From positions 1 through 59,190 of the forward strand of contig CALAOT010000019.1 of assembly GCA_937889545.1 (NCBI GenBank): 59,190 nucleotides of DNA. Reading direction: 5' to 3'. Of this stretch, positions 45,556-58,532 are shown in pieces. This stretch comes from an uncultured Opitutaceae bacterium. Lineage in GTDB: Bacteria > Verrucomicrobiota > Verrucomicrobiia > Opitutales > Opitutaceae. A program made the translations under genes and the position numbers. How positions within the stretch are numbered: position 1 is the first letter of the stretch; the number at the start of each line of letters is the position of its first letter. The notes under the pieces were generated by a model. It was not told where the DNA came from. It saw only the letters and a list, made by a program, of their open reading frames with translations, and did not search any database.

Positions 45556-47532
45556 CTATGGTGGATCGATCCGCCTCACGTCCTTCACCGGCCACCTGGT
45601 GACCTTGATCCCCTTCGCCGAGCGGCCGCCGAGCGAAACCGCGGAGAGGTCGAAGTCCAACTCGCGCACCCGGGCCCTGCAGCGCCCGTCGAGCGACACG
45701 TGGGCCCGCTTCGGCATGGCCCCCTCGCCCGCGCATGCGTCGAAAAACACGACCCTCGATCCCTCCGACTTGGCGAGCGGGTACAGCTTGTCGCGCGTCA
45801 CGCCGCCGATCTGGAACTTCTTCGCGTACGCCTTGCCGCTCGCCCCGTCCTGGTAGATCATCGTGTAGAACGAGGCGTCCCCGTCCTTGGGGAACACGGT
45901 GCAGTGGATGATCCCGAGCCCCATGAAGACCTTGTCCCCGACCCTGGAGACCTTCATCGAGCCGTCGGCCATGATGCACAGGACGCTGTCGAGGATCGTG
46001 CAGTCCCGGACGTACTCGTGCTGCCTCCAGTTGAGCCCGATGAAGCCCTCGTCGCGGTTCACGTAGAGCCGCTGGTTCGCCGAGACCACCTCGGCCGCGC
46101 TGATCTGCTCGATGTCGTCGTACTCGGTGCGCCGCTTCGCGCCCCTGCCGTACTTCTCCTGCAGCGCCTCGAACCACCGGATCGCGTGCGCCGTCAGGTG
46201 CCTCAGCTCGTGCCTCACCTCCCTCATCTCCTCCTCGATCTTCCCCAGCTTCTCGTCCGCCTCGAAGCGGTTGTAGGCGGAGATGCGCTTGATCCGGATC
46301 TCGGTCAGGCGGGCGATGTCGTCGTCCACGACCTGCCGGCGGAGCTTCCTCACGAACGGCTTCAGCCCCTCGCGGATCTCGCCGAGCACGCTCTCCCACG
46401 TCTTCGACTTCTCGATCCGCCGGTAGATGCGCTCCTCGATGAAGATCCTCTCGAGCGAGTCCCAGTGCCACTGCTGCGCGAGCTCCTCCTGCCGGATCTC
46501 GAGCTCCTTTTTCAGGAGCCCGGCCGTCCCGTCCACGCTGCGCCTCAGGATCTCCCGGACCCCGATGAAGACGGGCTTGTCCCCATCGATCACGCAGGCC
46601 GAGGGCGAGATCGCAACCTGGCAGCCCGTGAAGACGTACAGCTGCTGGATCACCTTCTCCGGCTCGGCGCCCTGCGGCAGGTGGACCAGGATCTCGACCG
46701 AGTCGGCCGTGTTGTCGTCCACCCTCCTGATCTTGATCTTGCCCTTCGCGTTCGCCGCCAGGATCGACTCGATGACCGATTCGGTCGTCGTGGAGTACGG
46801 GAGCTCGGTGATCGCCAGGAGCAGCTTGCTCCTCTGCTCGATCCTCGCGCGGACCTTCATCTTCCCGCCGCGCTCGCCGTCGCTGTACTCGGAGAAGTCC
46901 GCGATGCCGCCCGTGAGGAAGTCGGGGTAGATGCGGAACGTCTTTCCGCGGAGGTGGTTGACGGCCGCCCGGCAGAGGTCGTTGAAGTTGTGAGGCAGGA
47001 TCTTGGTCGAGAGCCCGACCGCGATCCCCTCGGCGCCCTCCAGGAGGACGATGGGGAACTTGGCCGGGAGCGTCACCGGCTCCTTTGCCCGGCCGTCGTA
47101 GCTGAGCTGCCACTGGGTCGTCTTCGGGTTGAAGAGCACCTCGCGCGCGAAGGGCGTCAGGCGCGCCTCGATGTAGCGCGGCGCGGCCGCCTCGTCGCCC
47201 GTCAGCACGTTCCCGAAGTTGCCCTGCGGCTCGACGAGCCAGCCCCTCTGCCCCATCCCGACCAGGGCCGCGCCGATCGAAGCGTCCCCGTGCGGATGGA
47301 ACCGCATGGTCGCCCCGACAATGTTGGCGACCTTGTGGAAGCGGCCGTCGTCCATCTCCCACAGCGTGTGGAGCACCCGCCGCAGGACGGGCTTTAGTCC
47401 GTCGTCGATGTGCGGGATGGCGCGGTCGAGGATGACGTAGCTCGAGTAGTCGAGGAACCAGTCGCGGTAGTTGCGCTCGAGGGGCGACTTCCCGCTGTGC
47501 CCCGCCGCGGCGGCCTTGTTTTCCTTCGGCAT
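45556..47532 (-). CDS. Divergent topoisomerase IV/gyrase A subunit
   Basis: A 658-residue type IIA topoisomerase subunit. The start (ERNYRDWFLDYSSYVILDRAI) and the catalytic Tyr in APRYIEARLTP identify it. HPHGDASIGAALVGMGQRG and the coiled-coil with ALQEKYGRGAKRRTEYDD are present. The C-terminal domain is short compared with E. coli GyrA. The sequence is far from canonical GyrA and ParC, and fits the second pair found in Bacteroidetes and Verrucomicrobia. It follows its B partner by 16 bases. Confidence 0.87.
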   Translation of the reverse strand: MPKENKAAAAGHSGKSPLERNYRDWFLDYSSYVILDRAIPHIDDGLKPVLRRVLHTLWEMDDGRFHKVANIVGATMRFHPHGDASIGAALVGMGQRGWLVEPQGNFGNVLTGDEAAAPRYIEARLTPFAREVLFNPKTTQWQLSYDGRAKEPVTLPAKFPIVLLEGAEGIAVGLSTKILPHNFNDLCRAAVNHLRGKTFRIYPDFLTGGIADFSEYSDGERGGKMKVRARIEQRSKLLLAITELPYSTTTESVIESILAANAKGKIKIRRVDDNTADSVEILVHLPQGAEPEKVIQQLYVFTGCQVAISPSACVIDGDKPVFIGVREILRRSVDGTAGLLKKELEIRQEELAQQWHWDSLERIFIEERIYRRIEKSKTWESVLGEIREGLKPFVRKLRRQVVDDDIARLTEIRIKRISAYNRFEADEKLGKIEEEMREVRHELRHLTAHAIRWFEALQEKYGRGAKRRTEYDDIEQISAAEVVSANQRLYVNRDEGFIGLNWRQHEYVRDCTILDSVLCIMADGSMKVSRVGDKVFMGLGIIHCTVFPKDGDASFYTMIYQDGASGKAYAKKFQIGGVTRDKLYPLAKSEGSRVVFFDACAGEGAMPKRAHVSLDGRCRARVRELDFDLSAVSLGGRSAKGIKVTRWPVKDVRRIDPP

Positions 47533-47548
47533 GCTTGGGGCTCCCGGC

Positions 47549-49390
47549 TCAGGCCTCGACGACGTCCTTCTCGACCCTCAGGTTCTCGATGATGAACTCC
47601 TGCCTCTCGGGAGTGTTCTTGCCCATGTAGAACGACAGGAGCAGCTCGGTGTTGTGGACGTGGTGCAGCGAGAGGGGCTCCAGCCGGATGCTGTCGCCGA
47701 TGAACCCCTTGAACTCGCCCGCCGAGATCTCGCCCAGGCCCTTGAACCGGGTGACCTCGGCCGCCGCCCCCAGCCGCTTCACCGCGGACTGCTTCTCCTT
47801 CTCCGAGTAGCAGTAGTGGGTCTCCTTCTTGTTGCGCACGCGGAAGAGCGGCGTCTCCAGGATGAAGAGGTGCCCCCCGGCGATCAGCTCGGGGAAGAAC
47901 TGCAGGAAGAACGAGATCAGGAGGAGCCGGATGTGCATCCCGTCCACGTCGGCGTCGGTCGCGATGACGACCTTCCCGTACCGGAGCCCGTCGAGGCCCT
48001 CCTCGATGTTGAGGGCCGACTGCAGGAGGTGGAACTCCTCGTTCTCGTAGATGACCTTCTTCGAGAGGCCGTACGTGTTGAGCGGCTTGCCCTTCAGGGC
48101 GAACACGGCCTGCGTCCGGACGTCCCGGCACGCCGTGAGCGACCCCGCGGCCGAATCGCCCTCCACGATGAAGATCGCGCAGTCCTCGGCCCCCTCGGCC
48201 TTGTCCCCCAGGTGCACCCTGCAGTCGCGCAGCTTCCGGTTGTGGAGCGAGGCGGTCTTGGCCCGCTCGCGGGCGAGGCTGCGGATCCCGGCCAGCTCCT
48301 TCCTCTCGTGCTCGCTCTCCTGGATCCGCCGCAGGAGCGCCTCGGCCGCCTCGGGGTTCTTGTGGAGGTGGACGTCGAGCGCCTGCTGGACGAACTTGCC
48401 CACGAAGTCCTTGACCGTCGGGCCCCCGGGCCCGACGACGCTCGAGCCGAGCTTCGTCTTCGTCTGCGACTCGAAGATCGGCTCGATCACCCGGACCGAG
48501 ACGGCCGCCACGATCGACTGGCGCACGTCGGCCGCCTCGAAGTCGCGCTTGTAGAAGTTGCGCAGCGTGTCGACGACCGCCTCGCGGAAAGCCTGGAGGT
48601 GGGTGCCCCCCATCGTCGTGTGCTGGCCGTTGACGAACGAGAAGTACTCCTCGCCGTAGTGCGATCCGTGGGTCATCGCGACCTCGATGTCCTCGCCCTC
48701 GAGGTGGATGACGGGATAGAGCGGCTCGCCGGTGAGGTTCTTCTGGAGGAGGTCCTTCAGCCCGTTCTCCGACCTGAAGGGCTTTCCGTTCAGGGTGAGC
48801 GTGAGCCCGCGGTTCAGGAACGCGTAGTTCCAGAGCATGTCCTCGACGAACTCCGGCCTGAACCTCAGGTCCGCGCCGAAGAGCTCCGGGTCGGGCACGA
48901 ACTCGACCACGGTCCCGTTGCGCTCGCCGGTCCTCGCGATGCGCCGGTCCTTCCTCAGCCTGCCCTTCGAGAATTCGACGGCCTTCATCTCGCCCTCCCG
49001 TATGGCCTCGGCCCGGTACTCGACCGAGAGCGCGTTCACCGCCTTCTGGCCCACCCCGTTGAGTCCCACCGCCTTCTTGAAGGTCTCGCTGTCGTACTTC
49101 GCGCCCGTATTGATCACAGACACGCAGTCGAGGAGCTTGCCCAGCGGGATGCCGCGTCCGTAGTCGCGGACGCGCGCCCTGCGGTCCTCGAGCCCGATCT
49201 CGATCTTGCGGCCGTGGCCCATCGCGAACTCGTCCACGGAGTTGTCGATCGTCTCCTTGAGGAGCACGTAGATCCCGTCCTCGGCGTGGGCGCCGCTGCC
49301 CAGCCGGCCGATGTACATGCCCGGGCGCAGCCGGATGTGCTCCGTCGAGGAGAGGGTCTTGATGCTCTCTTCGGTGTAGCCGGATGCCAT
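47549..49390 (-). CDS. Divergent topoisomerase IV/gyrase B subunit
   Basis: A 613-residue ATPase subunit. GHKL motifs are present: [16 protein letters not shown] and [13 protein letters not shown], and the toprim domain carries [11 protein letters not shown] and [17 protein letters not shown]. It starts with [20 protein letters not shown], close to the usual start. It pairs with the A subunit downstream. Whether it works as topoisomerase IV cannot be told from sequence. Confidence 0.88.
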   Translation of the reverse strand: MASGYTEESIKTLSSTEHIRLRPGMYIGRLGSGAHAEDGIYVLLKETIDNSVDEFAMGHGRKIEIGLEDRRARVRDYGRGIPLGKLLDCVSVINTGAKYDSETFKKAVGLNGVGQKAVNALSVEYRAEAIREGEMKAVEFSKGRLRKDRRIARTGERNGTVVEFVPDPELFGADLRFRPEFVEDMLWNYAFLNRGLTLTLNGKPFRSENGLKDLLQKNLTGEPLYPVIHLEGEDIEVAMTHGSHYGEEYFSFVNGQHTTMGGTHLQAFREAVVDTLRNFYKRDFEAADVRQSIVAAVSVRVIEPIFESQTKTKLGSSVVGPGGPTVKDFVGKFVQQALDVHLHKNPEAAEALLRRIQESEHERKELAGIRSLARERAKTASLHNRKLRDCRVHLGDKAEGAEDCAIFIVEGDSAAGSLTACRDVRTQAVFALKGKPLNTYGLSKKVIYENEEFHLLQSALNIEEGLDGLRYGKVVIATDADVDGMHIRLLLISFFLQFFPELIAGGHLFILETPLFRVRNKKETHYCYSEKEKQSAVKRLGAAAEVTRFKGLGEISAGEFKGFIGDSIRLEPLSLHHVHNTELLLSFYMGKNTPERQEFIIENLRVEKDVVEA

Positions 49391-49403
49391 GCCGCGGGAG
49401 CGT

Positions 49404-50744
49404 TCAGCTTTTCGGCAGCAGGTCCAGCGCCGCGGCGGTCATCGCCGTCACGCCCGCCCTGATCGTGGGCTCGGGCACCGGGGCGAACCTGCTCGAGTGC
49501 AGCGCGGGCAAGGGGACGCCGGTCCGCACGCTCTCCGCGATTTTCTCGGGGGCGGAGGCGCCGATGATGAAGAAGCAGATCGGCACCCTCTCGGCCGTGC
49601 GGCCGTACTGGCTGAAGTCCTCGCTGAACATCTCCGGCTCGAGCGAGCCGACGCGGTCGGACCCGAGCCAGGCGGTCACGGCGGCGCGGACCCGCCGGGT
49701 CAGCGCCGGGTCGTTGTAGATGGCCTGCGCCGACTCCGCCTCGACGACCGTCACGACCGGCGTGAGCTCCTCCGGCATCCCGGCGGCGATCGCCTCGCCG
49801 CGGCAGATCCGCCGGATCGAGGCGACGAGGTGCGCGCGCACGTCGGGGGAGTACGAGCGGACCGTCAGCTGGAGTTTCACCTCGTCGGGGATGATGTTGC
49901 TCCTGTTTCCCCCGTGAATGGTGCCGACCGTGACCACCGCGCGCTCGCCGGGGCGGATCTCCCGGCTCACGATCGTCTGCAGCGCGAGCACGATCTGCGC
50001 AGCGAGGACGACCGGGTCCTTTGCGTTGTCGGGACGGGCCCCGTGGCCCCCGATGCCGCGCACGGTGATGTCCACCGAGTCCGAGTTGGAGGAGAAGAAT
50101 CCCTCGCAGAAGGCGACCGAGCCGGTCGCCAGCTGTGGGTCGTCGTGAAGCCCGATCGCGTAGTCGGGCTTCGGGAACTGCCGGTAGAGGCCGGCCGTGA
50201 GCATGTTGCGCGCCCCGACCACCATTTCCTCGGCGGGCTGGCCGACGAGCACGGCCGTCCCGCTCCACCTTTCCCTCATGCCGGAAAGCATCCGGGCCGT
50301 GCCGACAAAGACGGTCATGTGGATGTCGTGGCCGCAGGCGTGCATGACGGGAACGTCCTTGCCGGAGAGGTTCAGCGCGTGGACCGCGCTCGCGTAGGGC
50401 AGCCCGGTCTCTTCCTTTACGGGGAGCGCGTCCATGTCGGTGCGGATGAGGAGCGTGGGGCCGGGTCCGTTCCTCAGGACGCCCACGACGCCCGTTCCCC
50501 CGAACTTCTCGGTGACGTCGAAGCCGGCGGAGCGCAGCTCCGCGGCGACCCTGGCCGATGTCTTCTCCTCCATGAGCGAGAGCTCGGGGTGGGAGTGAAG
50601 GTCCTTGTACAGCGCCTCGAGCGAGGGGTAGTCGGCGTCCAGCCGCTTCTCGACGGCCGAGGTAAGCCCGGTCGCCGCGCGCAGCGGCTGGCCGGCGACC
50701 GCCAGCGCGGCCAGGAGAACGGGGCAGAGGGTGCGCATCGTCAT
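49404..50744 (-). CDS. Secreted M20-family amidohydrolase
   Basis: A 446-residue zinc amidohydrolase (peptidase M20D, hippuricase-like). The signal peptide ([19 protein letters not shown]) is followed by [46 protein letters not shown] and the catalytic Glu pair [10 protein letters not shown]. It is a periplasmic or exported enzyme for N-acyl amino acids or small amides. It lies 13 bases upstream of the gyrB-like gene. Confidence 0.9.
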   Translation of the reverse strand: MTMRTLCPVLLAALAVAGQPLRAATGLTSAVEKRLDADYPSLEALYKDLHSHPELSLMEEKTSARVAAELRSAGFDVTEKFGGTGVVGVLRNGPGPTLLIRTDMDALPVKEETGLPYASAVHALNLSGKDVPVMHACGHDIHMTVFVGTARMLSGMRERWSGTAVLVGQPAEEMVVGARNMLTAGLYRQFPKPDYAIGLHDDPQLATGSVAFCEGFFSSNSDSVDITVRGIGGHGARPDNAKDPVVLAAQIVLALQTIVSREIRPGERAVVTVGTIHGGNRSNIIPDEVKLQLTVRSYSPDVRAHLVASIRRICRGEAIAAGMPEELTPVVTVVEAESAQAIYNDPALTRRVRAAVTAWLGSDRVGSLEPEMFSEDFSQYGRTAERVPICFFIIGASAPEKIAESVRTGVPLPALHSSRFAPVPEPTIRAGVTAMTAAALDLLPKS

Positions 50745-50770
50745 GACTGAGACACAACCGCGATGGCCGC

Positions 50771-53314
50771 CTAGTTCAAGAACATCGCTTCGTTGGTCTG
50801 GAACAGCCCGTGCGCAAGCTTCGTCCAGGCGTCAAGCGGCGCCCGGCTCGTGAACGCCGCGGCGCCCGGCTCCGCCTGGAAGGGATTCTTCCGCCTCAGG
50901 TTCTGCTGCGCGGCCTGGGCCATCTTGGCCTGGCGCTCCGCGACCTGGGCCATCCGCTCCGACTGGGCGGTCTGCGGCACGTCGGTCGCCGTGCCCCCGG
51001 GGTTCGACTCGACGTAGCGAATGCAGAGCGCCGTCTCCTGGGGAGTCGGGGGCCGCTGGAAGAGCGCGATGTAGAGCGTGGCCACACGGAGCTCGTCCGT
51101 GGTCTGCGAGAGGAACTCCGGGCTGTGCACGAGCTTCCGGGCCGTCTCGATCACGAGCGGGCTGTTCATCAGGAAGAGCTGCTGCTGGGGCACCTGGGTG
51201 AGGAAGCGCCTGCCCGTGGGCACGCTCGGGTTGGGAAAGTTGAACTGCGTCAGGATCTCCGCCGGGTTGCGCCGGTCGATGAACGCGTACACCGCCCGCC
51301 GCGTCGCGAATCCCTCGCTTCCGATCGGGACGGACCTGCCGCCCATGGTCATGTCGATCGTGCCCGCGATGGCCAGGATGGAGTCGTGCAGCTGCTCGAA
51401 GTCGAGCTGCCGGACGTTGTACCGCCACTGCAGCTTGTTCTCTGGATCCGTCTCGGCGTACTGGAGGTTCGCGGTGCCGGCCTCCTGGTAGACGCTGCTG
51501 AGCATGATGAGGCGCTGGAGCCTCTTGATCGACCAGCCCTCCTCGACGAAGCGCGAGGATAGGAAGTCCAGAAGCTCGGGGCTGTTCGGCGGCGCCGACT
51601 GGTTGCCGAGGTCGTCGGGGGTCGAGACAAACCCGGTCCCGAAATGCTGCTGCCAGACCCGGTTCACGAGGACCCGGGCCGTCATCGGGTTCGAGGGGCT
51701 CGCGATCGCGCGCGCAAGGTCGATCCGGCCGCTTCCGTTCCTGAAGGGGATCGGATGCTTCGGGTCGGGCGACAGGATGCCGAGGAAATGGCGGGTGACG
51801 ACGGGCCCCTTGTTCTGGGCCTCGCCCCTGAGGAGGACGGGGAAGTCCTTGGGGTCCGCCACGTCGACCAGGACGCCGGCCTTGGGCGGCGCGGCCGGGC
51901 CGGCCTCGAGGTCGACGATCGCCTGGTTCGCCTGGAAGAGCTGCTTCTGCAGCTCCTTGCGCTTCTGTTGGCGCTCGGCCTGCGGAAGCCTCGTCCTGGG
52001 CAGCTGGGCAAGCTCCTGCTCCACGGTCGCCTTGCGCTGGGCCTCGGCCTGCATCTTGGCCAGGTAGTCCAGCAGCTCGGGGGTCCTCGGCATCGGGTGC
52101 AGCCAGGGCTCCTCCCTGGGCTCGGCCGAGTCCGCGAACACGCCGTAGAGCGAATAGTAGTCGGCCGTGGGGATCGGGTCGAACTTGTGGTCGTGGCACC
52201 GGGCGCACGAGACGGTGAGCCCCAGGAACGCCTTGGTCGTGACGTCGATCCGGTCGTTGATGATGTCGTTCGTGCTGTTCTCGAAACGGTTGCCCAGCGT
52301 CAGGAACCCGAGCGCCGCGAGCGGCCGCTGGTCCACGGAGCCCGGGCTCGACCTGTTCCGGCGCTCCTCCTCGGCGACGATCCTGTCGGCGGCAAGCTGC
52401 TCCACGATGAACTGGTCGTACGGCTTGTCCGCGTTGAACGCGTCGATCACGTAGTCCCGGTACGTCCATGCGAACGGGTACCGCGGGTCCTCCCGCTGCG
52501 GCGTGTCGCCCTTTGTGTCGGCGTAGCGGGCGACGTCCAGCCAGTACCGGCCCCACCGCTCGCCGTAACGGGGCGAGGCGAGGAGCCTGTCGACCACCTT
52601 GGCCCAGGCGTCCGGAGAATCGTCGACCAGGAACCGCTGCACCTCGGCCTGCGTGGGCGGGAGCCCGGTGAGGTCGAAGGTCGCCCGGCGGATGAGCGTG
52701 TACTTGTCGGCCGGGCCGTTCGGCCTCATCCCGCTTTCCTCGAGCCTTGCGAGGATGAAGTTGTCGATGGGGGTCTTGCACCACGGCGCATCCGCGACGG
52801 CAGGCACCGGCTGCCTCCTCACGGGAAGGAAGGACCAGTGCTCCCGGCCGACGCCGCCGTAGGCCGGCGAGCTTCCCTTCGCCACAAGGGACCTCGGATC
52901 GGGCGCCCCCCTGCGGATCCACTCGCTCAGGTCCGCCACCTGCTGCTCCGAGAGCTTGTCGCCCTTGGGGGGCATCTGCAGGTCGCTGTCCCTGTAGCTG
53001 ATCGCGTCGATGATGAGGCTGTCCCTTGGCTTGCCCGGGATGATCGCGGGCCCCGTGTCGCCGCCGTGGAGCATCCCCTCGCGCGAGTCGAGCATGAGGC
53101 CGCCCTTGATCTTGTCGGCCAGGCGGCTGTGGCACTTGTAGCAGCGGTCGGCGAAGATCGGCCTTATCCGGGACTCGAAGAACTGGAGGTCCTCGGCCGA
53201 TATCGGCTGCGCGGCGGGCGCGATCGGGGCGGCGGCCGAGACGGCCGCAGGAAGGGCCGGCGCGAGGGCGGCCAGCGCCAGGGCTGCGCCCACGGCGTTG
53301 CCGGTCGCATGCAT
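50771..53314 (-). CDS. PSD1/DUF1549-DUF1553 cytochrome c-type protein
   Basis: An 847-residue secreted protein with a signal peptide (about residues 1-30). The PSD1 planctomycete cytochrome C domain contains the heme site CYKCH. DUF1549 (about 170-380) holds the GLPPTQAEVQRFL and a second CxxCH, CARCHDHKFDP. DUF1553 fills the C-terminus (NPMTARVLVNRVWQQHFG). Such proteins are common in Planctomycetes and Verrucomicrobia and are tied to polysaccharide use. Its start overlaps the DUF1501 stop by one base. Confidence 0.9.
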   Translation of the reverse strand: MHATGNAVGAALALAALAPALPAAVSAAAPIAPAAQPISAEDLQFFESRIRPIFADRCYKCHSRLADKIKGGLMLDSREGMLHGGDTGPAIIPGKPRDSLIIDAISYRDSDLQMPPKGDKLSEQQVADLSEWIRRGAPDPRSLVAKGSSPAYGGVGREHWSFLPVRRQPVPAVADAPWCKTPIDNFILARLEESGMRPNGPADKYTLIRRATFDLTGLPPTQAEVQRFLVDDSPDAWAKVVDRLLASPRYGERWGRYWLDVARYADTKGDTPQREDPRYPFAWTYRDYVIDAFNADKPYDQFIVEQLAADRIVAEEERRNRSSPGSVDQRPLAALGFLTLGNRFENSTNDIINDRIDVTTKAFLGLTVSCARCHDHKFDPIPTADYYSLYGVFADSAEPREEPWLHPMPRTPELLDYLAKMQAEAQRKATVEQELAQLPRTRLPQAERQQKRKELQKQLFQANQAIVDLEAGPAAPPKAGVLVDVADPKDFPVLLRGEAQNKGPVVTRHFLGILSPDPKHPIPFRNGSGRIDLARAIASPSNPMTARVLVNRVWQQHFGTGFVSTPDDLGNQSAPPNSPELLDFLSSRFVEEGWSIKRLQRLIMLSSVYQEAGTANLQYAETDPENKLQWRYNVRQLDFEQLHDSILAIAGTIDMTMGGRSVPIGSEGFATRRAVYAFIDRRNPAEILTQFNFPNPSVPTGRRFLTQVPQQQLFLMNSPLVIETARKLVHSPEFLSQTTDELRVATLYIALFQRPPTPQETALCIRYVESNPGGTATDVPQTAQSERMAQVAERQAKMAQAAQQNLRRKNPFQAEPGAAAFTSRAPLDAWTKLAHGLFQTNEAMFLN

Positions 53315-54762
53315 CACGAAAGGATCGGCTGGACCACGCTTCCGGCCACGTCCGTCAGCCGGAAGTCGCGCCCGTTGAACCGGTAGGTGAGCTTGGTGTG
53401 ATCGAACCCCAGCGCGCGCAGGATCGTGGCGTGGAGGTCGTGGACGTGCACCTTGTCCTTCACCGCCTCGGCGCCGAACGGGTCCGTGGCGCCGTAGACC
53501 GTGCCGCCCCTGATGCCGCCGCCCGCCAGCCAGACCGAGAACGCCCGGGCGTCGTGGTCGCGGCCGGGATTCTCGTAGCCGTTGCGGTCCCTTGTCGGCT
53601 TCCTGCCGAATTCGCCGCCCCAGAGGACGAGCGTCGTGCCGAGGAGCCCGCGCTGCTTCAGGTCCGCCAGGAGCGCGGCGACGGGCTGGTCGATCTCCTT
53701 GGCCTTCTTCGTGATCCTCTCCTGGAGGTCCTGGTGGTGGTCCCAGCCGTCGTGCCAGACCTGCACGAAGCGGACGCCCCGCTCGATGAGCCGGCGCGCG
53801 AGAAGGAGCTGGTTGCCCTGGGGAGTCCTGCCGTAGGCCGCGCGCATGGCCTCCGGCTCCTTGTTCAGGTCGAACGCGTCCGTCGCGGCCGCCTGCATCT
53901 TGAACGCGATCTCGTAGGACTCGAGGCGGGTCTCGAGCACCTGGTCGTGCTGGACGTCGCGCGCCTGCATCGCGTTTAGCTGCTTCACAAGGTCCATCTG
54001 GCGGCGCTGCTCGCCGCCCCCAATGTAGGGGTTGCGGATGTTCTGGATCATCTGCTGCACGTTCGCCGCCTGCGTGTTGACGCTCGATCCCTGGAACATG
54101 CCCGGCAGGAACGCGGACCCGTAGTTTGCGGCGCCGCCCGAGGGCAGCCCGCCGCTGCGCAGCGCGATGAATCCGGGGAGGTTCTGGTTCTCGGTCCCGA
54201 GCCCGTACACCACCCACGAGCCCATGCTGGGCTTCGCGATCCGCAGCGAGCCGGTGTTCATGAACACGGTGGCGACCTCGTGGGCGGGGATGTCCGTGTA
54301 CATGGAGCGCACGACCGCCATGTCGTCCACGTGCTGGCCGATCCCCGGGAAGAGCTCGCTCACCTCGATCCCCGACCGGCCCATGGGCGTGAACTTGAAC
54401 GGCGAGCCCATGGCGACCCCGCTGTCGCCGATCGTCCTGCCGTCCATCCGCACGAGCTCCGGCTTCGGGTCCCAGGTGTCGATGTGCGACGGCGCGCCCT
54501 GGGCAAAGATGTGGATGACGGCCTTGGCGGTCGCCGGCAGGGGCGGGGGCCGCGGCGCCAGGGGATTGCCGCCCGGCGAAGGCCCGGTCGCCGCGGCGGG
54601 CCCGCAGACCAGGTCCGCGGGATCGAGCATCGTCGCGAGCCCCAGGGCGCCGAGGCCCATGCCCACGCGGTTCAGGAATCTCCGGCGGGTGAGGAAATAG
54701 TCCTCGAGGTTCGTGGACACGCCACAGCATGGAGCTTCGCGGGCCATGGGTTGGATGGGCAT
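53314..54762 (-). CDS. DUF1501 Tat-exported sulfatase-fold protein
   Basis: A 482-residue DUF1501 protein with a Tat signal (LTRRRFLNRVGMGLGALGLA). The DUF1501 family has an alkaline-phosphatase/sulfatase-like fold; HIFAQGAPSHIDTWDPKPEL and VLWGGEFGRKPTRDRNGYEN are its usual motifs. It is always found with PSD1/DUF1549 partners, as here. It leads the pair. Confidence 0.9.
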   Translation of the reverse strand: MPIQPMAREAPCCGVSTNLEDYFLTRRRFLNRVGMGLGALGLATMLDPADLVCGPAAATGPSPGGNPLAPRPPPLPATAKAVIHIFAQGAPSHIDTWDPKPELVRMDGRTIGDSGVAMGSPFKFTPMGRSGIEVSELFPGIGQHVDDMAVVRSMYTDIPAHEVATVFMNTGSLRIAKPSMGSWVVYGLGTENQNLPGFIALRSGGLPSGGAANYGSAFLPGMFQGSSVNTQAANVQQMIQNIRNPYIGGGEQRRQMDLVKQLNAMQARDVQHDQVLETRLESYEIAFKMQAAATDAFDLNKEPEAMRAAYGRTPQGNQLLLARRLIERGVRFVQVWHDGWDHHQDLQERITKKAKEIDQPVAALLADLKQRGLLGTTLVLWGGEFGRKPTRDRNGYENPGRDHDARAFSVWLAGGGIRGGTVYGATDPFGAEAVKDKVHVHDLHATILRALGFDHTKLTYRFNGRDFRLTDVAGSVVQPILS

Positions 54763-54896
54763 TACAAAATGAGATGGGGAGGCTGTTGCAATCTAATGAC
54801 GCAATCAAGTGACGCCCAATAGGACCGGAGGTTTCAGCCGAAAGGCCATGTTTCCAGTTGATACGCCGCCCGATGTGGCTACCGTCAAGCCGTCCT

Positions 54897-57218
<2,322 letters not shown>

Positions 57219-57235
57219 GCCGCCCGCCGCCTCCC

Positions 57236-57871
57236 ATGCAGATCGTCGTCATCTCCCCCGAATCGAGAGACCCGCGCGAGGTCCCCGCGATGAGGCGCTT
57301 CTTCGCGGCCGGCCTCGAGTGCTACCATGTCCGCAAGCCCTCGTGGACGGCCCCGGTTCTCGAGGCTTGGCTGAGCGCCCTTCCCAGGGAATGGCGGCCG
57401 AGGATCGTCCTGCACGAGCATCACTCGCTGGTCGGCAAGCTGGGCCTGGGAGGCCGCCACGACAAGGACGAGGGGCAGGGCGGCGGCCCTCCCCCCGGCG
57501 CGGTGAGCCGCTCATGCCATGACCTTGCCTCGCTGCGGCGCCACCTCGGGGCCTATGACTCGATCCTTTTCGGACCCGTGTTCCCCTCGCTGTCGAAGCC
57601 GGGTTACGGCCCGCCCGCGGGCTTTCCCTGGTACGAGTTGTGGGCCCTCCTCAGGCAGACGAAGCGCGTAGACGCCCCCACCGCCCAAAGGCCTGCCCGC
57701 ATCCTCGCGATCGGCGGGATCACGGACCAAAGGCTCGCCCGCTGCGATGAAATCGGGTTCGACGGGGCCGCCGTCCTCGGCGCCGTATGGAACGACCCCG
57801 ACCCGGCCCGCGCGCTCGCCGGCATCCGGAACGAGGCGGCAAGGCTGGAGAAAGCCCTCAATGGCGCTTGA
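57236..57871 (+). CDS. TenI/ThiE-like thiamine phosphate synthase family protein
   Basis: A 211-residue TIM-barrel protein of the ThiE/TenI family. CYHVRKP lies at the first phosphate loop, ILFGPVFPSLSKPGYG is the usual central motif, and ILAIGGIT carries the Gly-rich phosphate site near the C-terminus. In thi operons of Bacteroidetes and Verrucomicrobia a copy of this type accompanies the real ThiE and may act as a thiazole tautomerase, like TenI. It starts 17 bases after thiS and overlaps thiE by 11 bases. Confidence 0.8.
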   Translation: MQIVVISPESRDPREVPAMRRFFAAGLECYHVRKPSWTAPVLEAWLSALPREWRPRIVLHEHHSLVGKLGLGGRHDKDEGQGGGPPPGAVSRSCHDLASLRRHLGAYDSILFGPVFPSLSKPGYGPPAGFPWYELWALLRQTKRVDAPTAQRPARILAIGGITDQRLARCDEIGFDGAAVLGAVWNDPDPARALAGIRNEAARLEKALNGA

Positions 57872-58532
57872 TCCCCGGAGATATTTTCCCGTGATGTGCC
57901 TGACCCAGGACGGGATCGGCATCGCCCATGCCGAGCAGGCCGCCCGCCTGTGCGCAGCCGGGGCGCGATGGATCCAGCTGAGGATGAAGGGCGCAACCCG
58001 CGCGGCATGGCTTGCCGAGGCGGCGGCCGCCGCCGCCGCCTGCCGCCGCCACGGCGCCGTCCTGGTTGTGAACGACAGCGTCGAAATCGCGCTCGAGTCG
58101 GGCGCCGATGGCGCCCACCTGGGCGGCCTCGACGCCGACTGGCGCGAGGCGCGGCAGCGGCTCGGGCCCGGACGGATCCTGGGCGGAACGGTGGGCAGCC
58201 GTGGAGACGCCCTGCGAGCCGCTGAGTCGGGATGCCTGGACTATGCGGGCATGGGGCCCCTCCGCTTCACGCCGACCAAGCGGAACCTGGCCCCGGTGCT
58301 CGGCCTCGACGGGGTTCGCCGCCTGATCGCGGACCTGCGCGGAATCCCTGCCTGGGTGATCGGGGGGGTCGCGCCCGGGGACCTCCCCGCGCTCCGCGAC
58401 GCCGGCGCCGCCGGGGCGGCGGTCTCGTCCCGCCTTTATGCCGGCGGCCGCATCGAGGAGAACCTGCGCGCGTTCCTCGATGCCTGGAACCTTCCCGCCG
58501 AGCCGGTCCCAAGCCCCTCTTCATGCTCATGA
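57861..58532 (+). CDS. thiE: Thiamine phosphate synthase
   Basis: A 223-residue enzyme that joins HMP-diphosphate and thiazole phosphate. [33 protein letters not shown] and [21 protein letters not shown] are the conserved parts. The C-terminal Ser/Pro tail is not conserved. The start overlaps the previous gene by 11 bases, and the stop overlaps thiG by ATGA (58529-58532). Confidence 0.9.
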   Translation: MALDPRRYFPVMCLTQDGIGIAHAEQAARLCAAGARWIQLRMKGATRAAWLAEAAAAAAACRRHGAVLVVNDSVEIALESGADGAHLGGLDADWREARQRLGPGRILGGTVGSRGDALRAAESGCLDYAGMGPLRFTPTKRNLAPVLGLDGVRRLIADLRGIPAWVIGGVAPGDLPALRDAGAAGAAVSSRLYAGGRIEENLRAFLDAWNLPAEPVPSPSSCS

